DNA of 51,751 nt from an uncultured Mycoplasmatota bacterium (GTDB lineage Bacteria > Bacillota_I > Bacilli_A > RF39 > UBA660): NCBI GenBank assembly GCA_947571135.1, contig CANOWY010000001.1, positions 67,604-119,354 on the forward strand, written 5' to 3'. The notes under the pieces are model-generated. The model did no database searches. It was not told the origin of the DNA and was given only the letters and a program-made list of their open reading frames with translations. This document shows, in pieces, positions 8,552-16,864 of the stretch. The stretch's first letter is position 1. The number at the start of each line of letters is the position of its first letter. Both the position numbers and the translations under genes were made by a program.

Positions 8552-9233
8552 CTTAAAGTCAAATAAGACTTTAAAAGAAATATTAGAATATAAAAAAGAT
8601 TTACGAAATTTAAACAAGAAAAATGTAGAATTTATATTATTTCCAACTAGTATTTTTTTAAGTTTTTTTTATGATGCGACTTATAAAATAGGAAGTCAAA
8701 ATATATCTACGTATCAAAGGGGAAGTATAACAGGAGAAGTTTTACCCTCTCAACTAAAAAGTTTAAAAGTGGACTATGTTTTAATTAACCATGTCGAAGC
8801 AAAAGAAACAGTAGAAGATGTAATTGCTAAAATAAAAAATGCAACAAAAAGCCAACTGAAAGTTGTATTATGCATTGGAGAAGAAAAAAGAAAAACCGTA
8901 GAAGAAACCCTAGTAGAACTACATAAAAAACTAAAATCTGTTTTAATGAAACTAACTCCTCGAGAAAGAGAAAATCTGTTAATTGCCTATGAGCCTTCTT
9001 GGCTTATCAACACCAAAGAAATTATAGATGCTAATATTTTAGCAATGATTGTAAAAGTATTAAAGAATGAATTAAAAAAAGAATATAATCTAGACTTACC
9101 TATCCTTTATGGAGGAGGAATAACCCCAGAAAATATTGAAAAATTAACTAAAGTAGAAAATTTAAATGGTTATCTATTAGGTAATAGTGCTAATAAACCT
9201 GAAAATATTTTAGAAATAATGAAAAAAATCTAA
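8532..9233 (+). CDS. tpiA: triosephosphate isomerase (divergent, short)
   Basis: Interconverts dihydroxyacetone phosphate and glyceraldehyde 3-phosphate. 233 residues against about 250 usual. The TTG start at 8532 is set by a perfect AAAGGAGG 6-7 nt upstream, inside the end of pgk. The catalytic set is kept: Asn7 and Lys9 in MCNLKSNKT (usually NWKMNKT), His87 in INHVEAKE (usually GHSERR) and Glu154 in AYEPSWLIN (usually AYEPVWAIG). The phosphate loops differ: YGGGI for YGGSV and LLGNSA for the VGGAS loop. So it is a fast-evolving but probably working enzyme translated by coupling to pgk. Confidence 0.88.
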   Translation: MKYLMCNLKSNKTLKEILEYKKDLRNLNKKNVEFILFPTSIFLSFFYDATYKIGSQNISTYQRGSITGEVLPSQLKSLKVDYVLINHVEAKETVEDVIAKIKNATKSQLKVVLCIGEEKRKTVEETLVELHKKLKSVLMKLTPRERENLLIAYEPSWLINTKEIIDANILAMIVKVLKNELKKEYNLDLPILYGGGITPENIEKLTKVENLNGYLLGNSANKPENILEIMKKI

Positions 9234-9268
9234 AAAACGACATTTTTTTACAGCATTTTACACAACAA

Positions 9269-9312
9269 GACAAAACATTTTCTAGTATTTTGTCAATATC
9301 CTGTTTTATAAT
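9269..9312 (+). promoter_or_regulatory. spo0A promoter region with inverted repeat
   Basis: A perfect 7-bp inverted repeat, GACAAAA (9269-9275) and TTTTGTC (9288-9294), with a 12-bp spacer, sits just upstream of TATAAT at 9307-9312. No good -35 hexamer lies 17 bp before TATAAT, which suggests activator dependence or another sigma factor. The arm TTTTGTCAA resembles the known 0A box core (TGTCGAA), so self-regulation by Spo0A is a reasonable inference, not shown. Confidence 0.45.
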
Positions 9313-9353
9313 GAATTTGCGTGCAGTAAATATTTAAGAAAAAGGAGATAAAA

Positions 9354-10118
9354 ATGAAAACAACAATTAACGTTCTTTTAATTGATGACAGTGAATCAGT
9401 TATTAGTAGAACGAAGCAGTATTTTAGCAGTCACGCAGTAATTAATGTAGTAAAAACTGTAAATAATGGAAAAGAAGGTTTAGAATATATTTTAAACCAT
9501 CAAAATGAGTTTGATATGGTTTTAATGGATATTATTATGCCAGAAATGGATGGCATTAGTGTTTTAGAAGAAATGCAAAAACACAAAATCAAAAAGAATG
9601 TTATTATTTTAACAAGTTACAACAAAGAATTAGCAATTAAATTAGTGAACCAATATAATGTTGATTACTTTATGTTAAAACCAATCAATATGCAAACCTT
9701 AGAAAAAAGAGTTTTAGATATAGTGAATTTAGAAAGAGAACAAGAAGAAGTAAAAGATAATAGTGTAGAACTTGCCATTAGTAAAATGTTGCATTCTCTT
9801 GGAATTCCATCTCATATTAGAGGATACCAATACATTAGAGAAAGCGTATACTTAATGTATGAAAATCCAGATATGTTAGGTGGAATTACAAAATGTATTT
9901 ATCCTGAAATTGCTAATCGATTTGATACAACTGCAAGTCGAGTAGAAAGAGCCATTCGCCATGCAATAGAAGTTTCTTGGTCAAGAGGAGACTATGACGT
10001 TATGGAAGAGTTATTTGGACATAGTGTAGATTACGATCGTAGTAAACCTACCAATTCAGAATTTATTGCCACTTTAGCAGACAATTTAAGATTAAACAGT
10101 AAAGTATTAGTTTCTTAG
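9354..10118 (+). CDS. spo0A: sporulation master regulator Spo0A
   Basis: Response regulator that, when phosphorylated, binds 0A boxes to start sporulation. 254 residues, close to the usual 260-270. Receiver domain 1-125: acidic pair Asp11/Asp12, phosphoacceptor Asp59 in LMDIIMPEMDG, Thr87 and Lys109 (FMLKPIN). A linker joins it to the Spo0A C-terminal domain (about 140-254) with the family's diagnostic helix TTASRVERAIRHAIEVSW at 192-209 and KPTNSEFIATLADNLRL near the end. AAAGGAGAT precedes the ATG. It is monocistronic, bounded by an inverted-repeat promoter region and a terminator. Its presence implies sporulation or a Spo0A-driven differentiation, although no other sporulation gene is in the window. 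Confidence 0.95.
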   Translation: MKTTINVLLIDDSESVISRTKQYFSSHAVINVVKTVNNGKEGLEYILNHQNEFDMVLMDIIMPEMDGISVLEEMQKHKIKKNVIILTSYNKELAIKLVNQYNVDYFMLKPINMQTLEKRVLDIVNLEREQEEVKDNSVELAISKMLHSLGIPSHIRGYQYIRESVYLMYENPDMLGGITKCIYPEIANRFDTTASRVERAIRHAIEVSWSRGDYDVMEELFGHSVDYDRSKPTNSEFIATLADNLRLNSKVLVS

Positions 10119-10119
10119 G

Positions 10120-10147
10120 ATAACCCATTTTGTGGTTATTTTTTAAT
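10120..10147 (+). terminator. intrinsic terminator of spo0A
   Basis: ATAACC (10120-10125) pairs with GGTTAT (10134-10139), followed by a T-rich tract TTTTTTAATTTTTT. It starts one base after the spo0A stop. Confidence 0.75.
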
Positions 10148-10156
10148 TTTTTAAAT

Positions 10157-10185
10157 TTGACAAGAAAAGAAATATATAGTAAAAT
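10157..10185 (+). promoter_or_regulatory. housekeeping-type promoter
   Basis: TTGACA (10157-10162), a 17-bp spacer and TAAAAT (10180-10185): a perfect -35 box and near-perfect -10 box. It drives the membrane protein gene that starts at 10225. Confidence 0.8.
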
Positions 10186-10224
10186 CCATAACTGTTGTGC
10201 TTAAAAGAAAAGAGGTTGAAGAAT

Positions 10225-11526
10225 ATGGGACAAAAGCAAAAAACAAAAAGAAGTTTAAAAGAACAATTTTATTTAAATATATTATCTTGGTATGAGAACA
10301 AAGGAATCAAAGCATCGGATGAAGCCACCATTATTGGGAAATATCATAAATGCTTTATTGTGGATAAAAAATACCAAAAAATTTGTGAACGCGTTATGAA
10401 GCATTATGAAAAAAATCAAAAAGAAAATTCAAGTATTTCTGCGGATAGGATTAAATTTTTAACTGCTTTCACTGCCTTCACTTTATATGCATTTTTAAAC
10501 TCTTCAAATATAAAAGAAGTGCTAGCAGATACTGATATAAATTCTATGTTAAAAGAAATCCAAATAGAAGCAACAAATGAGGAAGAAATAAGCGAAATAG
10601 ATAGAATCTATATAGAAGATGCAAAAAGAGCAGAGAAAAAGCGAATTTTAAAAGAACAATTTGAAGAATTACAAAAAAGAATAGAAGAAGAAAAGAAAAT
10701 TGTTGAAGAACAAGAAAGAATTCGTATAGAAGAAGAACAACAAAGAATAGCCATTTACGATTCTTTTCTAGAAGAATATAGCGGTTACTCTCATTTAGAT
10801 GCAGAAAAAGTAAAAGAAATTGCTAAAAAGACTACAAACAATTATGAAGATTTTACAAGTATTCTACCAAATAAAGATTTTGATCTCACTAATCCTGAGG
10901 CAGCATGTATGTTATTTGTGTGTTACTTGAATTGTGACGAATTAACTGTTTCATTAAATGAGTTTGGAATTTCTAAAGCAGAATTACTAACAACAACGGA
11001 AATAGAGACTACTCCACATGATAGCATAAAAGAACTTTATTTGAGTAATGGAGAAAAATATAGTAATTTTTATGGGAAAATATGCGATTTTTTTAATATC
11101 AAGAATAAATCTTTAGCACTTGCTGTTTCTATAGAAGAAATAGGTTGGAATGGTAGTTATTCATCGAATAATCGAAATAATGTAAGAGGAATGAAATACC
11201 GTTCTGGAGAATGGCAGGAGTTTGCAACACTAGAGTGGGGAATTATAGGTTCATGTAGGAATTATTTAGAACTTTATAACGATTATACTATGGATTCTAT
11301 TTTGGAAATGAGTTGTTACCACATTTCTGGTTCTAAAGATTTACCACGAATTGAAGACACTGATGACGAGAAAAAAATTAAAGAAAAAGAAGAATTAATT
11401 GCAGAAATTATGAGATGGAAAGAAAATGTAAGTAGTTTTTATTACGAAATTTCTAAAAATTATGATTTTTATTTTACCGTAGAAGAAGAGAATGATTATA
11501 CCCTTACAAGAACTCGAAATGAATAA
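10225..11526 (+). CDS. membrane-anchored coiled-coil protein with glucosaminidase-like domain
   Basis: 433 residues from the ATG at 10225 (AGAGG upstream). Residues 1-75 are basic and cytoplasmic-looking, residues about 76-92 a hydrophobic helix (IKFLTAFTAFTLYAFL), residues about 117-180 a long charged coiled coil rich in Glu, Lys, Arg and Gln, and residues about 290-345 read SLALAVSIEEIGWNGSYSSN then NRNNVRGM. This resembles the core of GH73-type glucosaminidases (ALA-x-ESGWG-S...NN-GI), with Glu304 or Glu305 as possible catalytic acid. It may therefore cut or bind peptidoglycan outside the membrane. The similarity is from motif reading only, and an inactive domain is possible. It has its own promoter and terminator. 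Confidence 0.55.
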   Translation: MGQKQKTKRSLKEQFYLNILSWYENKGIKASDEATIIGKYHKCFIVDKKYQKICERVMKHYEKNQKENSSISADRIKFLTAFTAFTLYAFLNSSNIKEVLADTDINSMLKEIQIEATNEEEISEIDRIYIEDAKRAEKKRILKEQFEELQKRIEEEKKIVEEQERIRIEEEQQRIAIYDSFLEEYSGYSHLDAEKVKEIAKKTTNNYEDFTSILPNKDFDLTNPEAACMLFVCYLNCDELTVSLNEFGISKAELLTTTEIETTPHDSIKELYLSNGEKYSNFYGKICDFFNIKNKSLALAVSIEEIGWNGSYSSNNRNNVRGMKYRSGEWQEFATLEWGIIGSCRNYLELYNDYTMDSILEMSCYHISGSKDLPRIEDTDDEKKIKEKEELIAEIMRWKENVSSFYYEISKNYDFYFTVEEENDYTLTRTRNE

Positions 11527-11539
11527 TTTGAGTTTTTTT
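11511..11539 (+). terminator. intrinsic terminator
   Basis: AACTC (11511-11515) pairs with GAGTT (11530-11534); the stem continues as AAAT/ATTT after one bulged G. Seven T follow. It overlaps the last codons of the upstream gene. Confidence 0.65.
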
Positions 11540-11574
11540 CTTTATAATAGTATAATCAAAGAAACGGTGATAGT

Positions 11575-13080
11575 ATGAAAAAAATTTTAACAATTATTCT
11601 AGATGGCTTTGGATACCGTGAAGAAACCCATGGGAATGCCATTTTAGATGCTGATCCTCAAAACTTTAATAGAATCTGGAATAAGTATCCGCATGCCCTA
11701 CTTTGGGCATCAGAAGAACCAATAGGTCTTTTAAAAGGACAATTTGGAAATAGTGAAGTAGGACATATGACAATTGGAGCAGGAAGAAAATTAAAACAAG
11801 ATATCGATCGTATTCATGAGTTTTTAGATACTGCAATTGAAGAAGATAAAAAATATGAAAAATTAATAAATAGATTAAAAGAAGAAAATAGTACTATTCA
11901 CATTATAGGACTATTTAGTAATGGATGTGTTCATGCTGATAAGAACCATTTTTTAAAACTTTATGAACATTTAGTAAACGATGGAATAAAAAATATATAT
12001 TTTCATTTAATTACAGATGGTAGAGACACTAAAACCAATGAAGCCTATTCCTTTATTAAGGAATTAGAAGACAAAATTAACGAAAAAAAAGTAGGAAGGA
12101 TTGCAACCCTTTGTGGAAGATTTTATGCTATGGATCGCGATAACAAACTGGATCGAACCAAAGTATATTATGACTTAATCACACAAGGAAAGGGTGCTTC
12201 CGTAAAAAGCGTTGAAAGTGCTATAAACTCATGCTACAAGAAAAAAGTAACAGATGAATTTTTGCCTCCTATCCTTATAGACGAAAAAGGAATTATAAAA
12301 GATGGTGACTCTGTAATATGGATGAATTATAGAACAGATCGTGCCAAACAAATACTTGCACCATTAGTAAATAAAGATTATAATAGTTATCCAGTGGTTA
12401 GTTATAACAACCTAGACGTTTATAGTTTTATTCCAATTGATAAAACGATAAAAACCACTTCTTTTTTAGAAGAAGAAACAATCGAAAATCCACTAGGAAT
12501 CTATTTAGCAAAACTAGGATTAACACAAGCAAGAATTGCCGAAACAGAAAAATATGCTCACGTAACCTATTTCTTTGATGGAACGTATGATGGAAATATT
12601 GAAAACTGCGCAAAAGTATTAGTACCTTCTCTAAAAATCAAAACATATGATTTAGATCCACGCATGAGTGCAGTAGAAGTCACAAAAAAAACGATTGCTT
12701 GTATGGAAAGAGATGTAGACTTTATTTTAGTTAATTTTGCAAATCCTGATATGGTAGGACATACAGGGAACTTTGAAGCAACATCAAAAGCAATTACGGC
12801 AGTAGATGTTTGCTTAGGAAAAATTTTAGAAGAAGCAGAAAACAATTTTTACAAAGTGATTGTAACAGCAGATCATGGAAATGCCGATAGAATGCTAGAT
12901 GAAAATGAAGAACCTGTAACCACACATACACTTGCTAAAGTCCCATTTATAATAGTAGATGAAAATGTAAAATTAAAAAGTGAAGGAGACTTAACCAATA
13001 TTGCTCCTACCATTTTAGATTATATGGATATAGCAAAGCCAAAAGAAATGAAAGACAGTGAAAGTCTGTTAATAAAATAA
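11575..13080 (+). CDS. gpmI: 2,3-bisphosphoglycerate-independent phosphoglycerate mutase
   Basis: Interconverts 3- and 2-phosphoglycerate with a phosphoserine intermediate and two Mn ions. 501 residues, near the usual 510. Motifs: metal ligand Asp10 in ILDGFG, the nucleophile Ser60 in GQFGNSEVGHMTIGAGR, the substrate segment TDGRD, RFYAMDRD, NYRTDRA, and the C-terminal metal sites NFANPDMVGHTG and TADHGNAD. It has its own short upstream region with TATAAT-like boxes directly after a terminator, so it is separate from the gapA-pgk-tpiA set. The surface protein gene 22 bp downstream may be cotranscribed. Confidence 0.96.
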   Translation: MKKILTIILDGFGYREETHGNAILDADPQNFNRIWNKYPHALLWASEEPIGLLKGQFGNSEVGHMTIGAGRKLKQDIDRIHEFLDTAIEEDKKYEKLINRLKEENSTIHIIGLFSNGCVHADKNHFLKLYEHLVNDGIKNIYFHLITDGRDTKTNEAYSFIKELEDKINEKKVGRIATLCGRFYAMDRDNKLDRTKVYYDLITQGKGASVKSVESAINSCYKKKVTDEFLPPILIDEKGIIKDGDSVIWMNYRTDRAKQILAPLVNKDYNSYPVVSYNNLDVYSFIPIDKTIKTTSFLEEETIENPLGIYLAKLGLTQARIAETEKYAHVTYFFDGTYDGNIENCAKVLVPSLKIKTYDLDPRMSAVEVTKKTIACMERDVDFILVNFANPDMVGHTGNFEATSKAITAVDVCLGKILEEAENNFYKVIVTADHGNADRMLDENEEPVTTHTLAKVPFIIVDENVKLKSEGDLTNIAPTILDYMDIAKPKEMKDSESLLIK

Positions 13081-13102
13081 AAAACCAAAGGGGGAAAATT
13101 TT

Positions 13103-14524
13103 ATGAAAAAAATTAAAAATATTTTATTCGTACTAATAATAATGGTACTATTTCCAAAAATAGTATATGCAGGAGATATACGATTCAATGAACCAGTAAA
13201 AACCTCACCAAACACTTATGAATTTACCGTAGTAGTAAATAACATTAATTTAAATGTGATTACTGGAAATCTAAGTATATCGAATGGAACTATTACAAAC
13301 GTAAAAATGTCTTCTTCTTGGATGAATAAAACTGGAAACAATAATAACTTCTATTTCTACCATGATGGAGCAAGTACAGGTTCTTATACAGTGGCGACTA
13401 TTGAAGTTACCATGACAGGCAATAGCGAATACAAAGTTAACAATTTAAGTTATAAACTAAATAAATGTGTACAAGATGGTTATGGAAACTATTTTGGAGA
13501 AAATGGCAAACTAGTTTCTAAATCAGTCTATGATTCTACCTGTAGTCTAAGTAAAGATGCAACTTTAAAAACGTTAAAACCAAGTAGTGGTACATTATCT
13601 CCTACTTTTAATCCAGCATTAGAACTTTATAGCGTAACAGTGGAGAATAAAGTAAGTACATTAAGTTTTAGTGCTACTACTACAAATAGTAAAGCCCACA
13701 TTATATCAGGAAGCACTTGTAATCTAAAAGTAGGAGCAAACATTTGTAGAATTACTGTACAAGCAGAAGCAGGAAATCAAAAAACTTATCAAATTACAGT
13801 AACACGAAAAAATGCCTCAAATACTACTTTATCAGATGATGCTAGTATTTCAAATTTACAAGTACATGGCGGAACTCTAACTAGTTCTTTTAATCCTAAC
13901 AAAAAAGAATACGATGTAAAAGTAGGCAAAAATACAACAGGAATTTATTTTACTTTTACAACGAATAGTAATAAACAAAACTATACAAGTAAAACTTGCA
14001 ATATAAATGAAGCAACAAAAACTTGTAAACTGACAATTACAGCAGAAGACGGAGTAAGTAAAATTAGTTATGTATTTAATATTTTGCATGAAGGAAGTGC
14101 CAATCAAAATACAAATAGTAATGCTTCAAATAATAATACAAACTCATCATCTACTGGAACAAATACAACAAACCAAAATAATACAACGAATAATAATAAT
14201 AGTAATAATGAAAATAATAGCCAAAACTCAACAGTATCAAATGAAGATCAAAATTTCTCTGATATCGAAATGAATGTAGATGGAACAGATAATCAACCTG
14301 AAGAAACAAATAATAATTCTAACGAGACAAATAAAGAAAACGAAAATAATAACCAAGAAGAAAGTAATGAAACGATTAAAATTCCAATAGTGAATAAAGA
14401 AATAAGCAAAAATATATTTTTTAAAATAATTGCAGTAGTAGATTTAGTATTAGGAATTGGGATAGGAATTTTCATAACAAAGCATTATAAAAAGAAAAAA
14501 GACAAAAAGAGAAAGGCGGAATAG
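13103..14524 (+). CDS. secreted membrane-anchored protein with two cadherin-like beta-sandwich domains
   Basis: 473 residues with a strong GGGGG ribosome binding site. Residues 1-24 form a signal peptide ending VYAGD. Residues 25-150 are a beta-rich domain (TYEFTVVVNNINLNV). Two repeats follow, at about 153-235 and 245-335, each with the pattern LKPSSGTLSPTFNP...YSVTV...CNL...ITVQAEAG-QKTYQITVTR, which fits the bacterial cadherin-like domain family (PF12733 type). An Asn/Thr/Ser-rich linker of about 100 residues spans the wall, residues about 446-465 are a membrane helix (IIAVVDLVLGIGIGIFI) and the tail is KHYKKKKDKKRK. Type I membrane topology. Likely adhesive or structural; the ligand is unknown. 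Confidence 0.75.
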   Translation: MKKIKNILFVLIIMVLFPKIVYAGDIRFNEPVKTSPNTYEFTVVVNNINLNVITGNLSISNGTITNVKMSSSWMNKTGNNNNFYFYHDGASTGSYTVATIEVTMTGNSEYKVNNLSYKLNKCVQDGYGNYFGENGKLVSKSVYDSTCSLSKDATLKTLKPSSGTLSPTFNPALELYSVTVENKVSTLSFSATTTNSKAHIISGSTCNLKVGANICRITVQAEAGNQKTYQITVTRKNASNTTLSDDASISNLQVHGGTLTSSFNPNKKEYDVKVGKNTTGIYFTFTTNSNKQNYTSKTCNINEATKTCKLTITAEDGVSKISYVFNILHEGSANQNTNSNASNNNTNSSSTGTNTTNQNNTTNNNNSNNENNSQNSTVSNEDQNFSDIEMNVDGTDNQPEETNNNSNETNKENENNNQEESNETIKIPIVNKEISKNIFFKIIAVVDLVLGIGIGIFITKHYKKKKDKKRKAE

Positions 14525-14538
14525 CGTTTCTCTTTTCA
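14505..14538 (+). terminator. intrinsic terminator
   Basis: AAAAGAGAAA (14505-14514) pairs perfectly with TTTCTCTTTT (14527-14536); 10-bp stem, 12-nt loop, T-rich end. It overlaps the stop codon of the cadherin-like protein gene. TATAAT about 20 bp downstream may start the next transcript. Confidence 0.65.
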
Positions 14539-14587
14539 TTTGCAAAACTTTACGATATAATTTAAATAGAATAAGGAAGATGAGGAA

Positions 14588-16069
14588 ATGAAAAAGAGAG
14601 GATTTACCTTAGTAGAACTGCTTGCGACAATAGTCATAATAGCCATAATTACATTATTAGCAGTAAGTGGATTTGGAGCAGTTTCCAGGAAAGTAAAAGA
14701 AAAGGCTCATGATAATTTGGTAAAATTAATCGAAACCAAAGCAGCAGAATATGCAAGTGAAACAGGAAATCTAATAACAAATGTAGATAATTTAGTCAAA
14801 CTAGGGTATGTGGAAGCCGATAATGAAAATGGCGAAGTAATAAGTCCGAAAGATGGCTCCATATTAAATTGCCACATAGTAGATATAGTAAAAGTAGATG
14901 TCAATTATTATGGAAATTATACAGAAAATATAGAATGTAATCTAGAAAATATTACGATTATAAATCAAAACTTAGGAGTAAATGCCTACAAGACAAGTGA
15001 TAATATAACAAAAGGAGAAAAAATAGAGAGTGGAAAATGGTCGAATCAAAATATAATATTAGAAGCCTATTTAGGAAATGAAATAGAAGCCGAAGAGGTA
15101 ACAACAATAATATGGCAATCTAATATAGGTCATGAACAAAGAGAAGTAAATGGTAACTTTTTTAATCAAAATAAATATTTAGTAACAGCAGAACAAATAG
15201 TAAACACAACCTATAGCGTAACAATAGTATTAAAGAATGGAATATCATATAAAACCCAAACGAAAGTGAAAATAGATAAGCAAAGACCCATAATACACAA
15301 AGTATATATAGAAAATGAAAAAGAGTACACTGCTTATGATAAAAAAATAACAATAACAGCATCGGATGGGAATGGCTCAGGGATTTATGGTTATTACATA
15401 GGAGAGAGTCCAAATTGTAAAGAAGTAGAATATGAAGAAAATAGTAATAACACATATGAAACAAGAAAAGGAGAAGGAAAATATTATGTATGTGTAAAAG
15501 ACAAAGCAGGAAATGTTTCAGAAGATATAAGCACAGAGAGTTTTGAAGTAAAATATATAGATAAAGAGCCACCAAAGATAGTAGCAAAAGAGAATCCCAA
15601 AACATTAGGAAAAGATGATTACACATTTATAAACAATACAATAGTAACATGGGGAAAATCAGGAGAAGGAGAAATAAGTTGTAATCCAACAGTGAGTAAA
15701 AAGACAGGAGTGTATGATGTAACATGTACAGCGATAGGAAAAAATGGACTTTCAGCAACAGTAACGTTTAATGTAAAACATCATTATCCAGCCACTTTTG
15801 TTCCAGCCACATGTCCGACTACAGTATATTCATGTTGTAAAAATACGGGCAACTGTTGGGAAGGGTCAAATGATTCAATTAATTGTGTTTATGCCTGTGA
15901 AGGAATAGGCAATAGAAATGAATGTCAGTCGAGAAAATGTGAAGAATGTCCAGATGGATGGACTGGATATGGCAGTGGCTGGTGTGATTATTTTGAAACA
16001 TGGGTAGATTGCTCTTATTATAGTTGCCCACAAGGAGGCAGTCCAATAGGAGACACATGTTATTATTAA
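14588..16069 (+). CDS. large prepilin-like surface protein with cysteine-rich C-terminus
   Basis: 493 residues. The N-terminus MKKRGFTLVELLATIVIIAI is a class III prepilin signal: cleavage expected after Gly5, Glu at position 5 of the mature protein, then a 20-residue hydrophobic helix. Real pilins are about 150 residues, so this is a long ectodomain on a pilin stem. Residues about 230-320 (IDKQRPIIHKVYIENEKEYT...DGNGSGIYGYYIGE...YVCVKDKAGNVSE) resemble a bacterial Ig-like/SLH-associated repeat; a second such unit follows to about 395. The last 90 residues hold some 18 Cys, including CC and CEEC, suggesting a disulfide-knotted head. No prepilin peptidase or pilus ATPase gene is in the window. 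Confidence 0.7.
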   Translation: MKKRGFTLVELLATIVIIAIITLLAVSGFGAVSRKVKEKAHDNLVKLIETKAAEYASETGNLITNVDNLVKLGYVEADNENGEVISPKDGSILNCHIVDIVKVDVNYYGNYTENIECNLENITIINQNLGVNAYKTSDNITKGEKIESGKWSNQNIILEAYLGNEIEAEEVTTIIWQSNIGHEQREVNGNFFNQNKYLVTAEQIVNTTYSVTIVLKNGISYKTQTKVKIDKQRPIIHKVYIENEKEYTAYDKKITITASDGNGSGIYGYYIGESPNCKEVEYEENSNNTYETRKGEGKYYVCVKDKAGNVSEDISTESFEVKYIDKEPPKIVAKENPKTLGKDDYTFINNTIVTWGKSGEGEISCNPTVSKKTGVYDVTCTAIGKNGLSATVTFNVKHHYPATFVPATCPTTVYSCCKNTGNCWEGSNDSINCVYACEGIGNRNECQSRKCEECPDGWTGYGSGWCDYFETWVDCSYYSCPQGGSPIGDTCYY

Positions 16070-16081
16070 AAGAGGGATAAA

Positions 16082-16540
16082 ATGAAAGAAAATAAAATAA
16101 TAATCATACTTATACTATGCATAGTAATAGTTCTAGGAATAGATATCATTTTTGTAATAAACAAAAATTTAAAAAAAGAAGAAAAAATAAAATATAATTG
16201 CAAAGGCTCTATTACAAAGCATATGATAGAAAATCCAAACAGTGTATACCAAAGAAATAGTAGTTATGAATTTTATGTGACAAGCGCAAATGAAATAGAA
16301 TCAGGATATATTATTACAGAATTTGCTTTTGAAAAAGAAGAAGATTATAACAACTTTCTAGAAAAAGTAGATAATAAAAGTGAAGAAAGAATTAAAGAAT
16401 ACGATAAAGAAAATTTGAAAATTGTATATACTTTTTCTAATACTTTCCCAAATGTGAAAGAAGAAAACAAATTTTACTACACAGAGGATTACTTAAAACA
16501 AATGGAAGAAAAAGGATTTTACTGTGAAAAAATTGGATAA
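16082..16540 (+). CDS. small membrane-anchored extracytoplasmic protein
   Basis: 152 residues. ATG with GAGGGAT upstream, 12 bp after the prepilin-like gene, so probably cotranscribed. Residues about 6-27 are one hydrophobic helix (IIILILCIVIVLGIDIIFVI); the rest is polar and charged with two Cys (NCKGS and FYCEK) that could form a disulfide. The pattern of a short anchored domain with regular Glu/Lys-rich helices recalls lipoprotein-like YehR/DUF1307 proteins, but there is no lipobox and I do not assign it. Function unknown. Confidence 0.55.
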   Translation: MKENKIIIILILCIVIVLGIDIIFVINKNLKKEEKIKYNCKGSITKHMIENPNSVYQRNSSYEFYVTSANEIESGYIITEFAFEKEEDYNNFLEKVDNKSEERIKEYDKENLKIVYTFSNTFPNVKEENKFYYTEDYLKQMEEKGFYCEKIG

Positions 16541-16829
16541 AAAATAAAATAATACTCTATAAAATACATTATTTAAAAGATGCAGTTGAAATTAGAAAAT
16601 CGTGTAAAATTAATTAAATCAAATTATTATATAGGAGAAACTGCAAACTTTAAATTTACAAATATTAAATAACGAGTGTTGGAATGTTTAGAAACGTATC
16701 AAAACTATATAGTGTATCTGGCACTTAGGTGTAGCAAATTATAATTGCGAAAGCGTTTAATGGAAGAGTAAAAAGATATACTCTTCTTTTTAACGTTCGA
16801 ATATATGCTAAATTAGGCAAAATTTCTAC
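16541..16829 (+). other. gene-free stretch before the S10 promoter
   Basis: About 290 bp without a convincing gene. A 30-codon open frame at 16579-16671 (MQLKLENRVK...) lacks a ribosome binding site. Several short hairpins can be drawn (for example AGTG/CACT near 16717-16731 and GCAA/TTGC near 16735-16749) before the terminator at 16763. A small noncoding RNA or a decayed gene is possible. Confidence 0.3.
16763..16791 (+). terminator. strong intrinsic terminator upstream of the ribosomal cluster
   Basis: GAAGAGTA (16763-16770) pairs perfectly with TACTCTTC (16779-16786), 8-nt loop AAAAGATA, followed by TTTTT. It lies over 220 nt after the nearest coding sequence, so it ends either a long 3' UTR or a separate RNA. 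Confidence 0.8.
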
Positions 16830-16858
16830 TTGATTTTCATATAATATATTGCTATAAT
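16830..16858 (+). promoter_or_regulatory. promoter of the S10-spc-alpha cluster
   Basis: TTGATT (16830-16835), exactly 17 bp, then TATAAT (16853-16858). It stands immediately after a terminator and about 130 nt before rpsJ; the only clear promoter for the 14-kb cluster. Confidence 0.8.
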
Positions 16859-16864
16859 CAAATC

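Noticed and set aside
15162..15626. Long antisense open frames within genes (for example here and at 35563-36015)
   Set aside because: They are low-complexity mirror images of AT-rich coding sequence, without ribosome binding sites or recognisable domains.
16579..16671. Thirty-codon open frame before the S10 promoter
   Set aside because: No ribosome binding site and no recognisable product; kept only as a note in the gene-free stretch.
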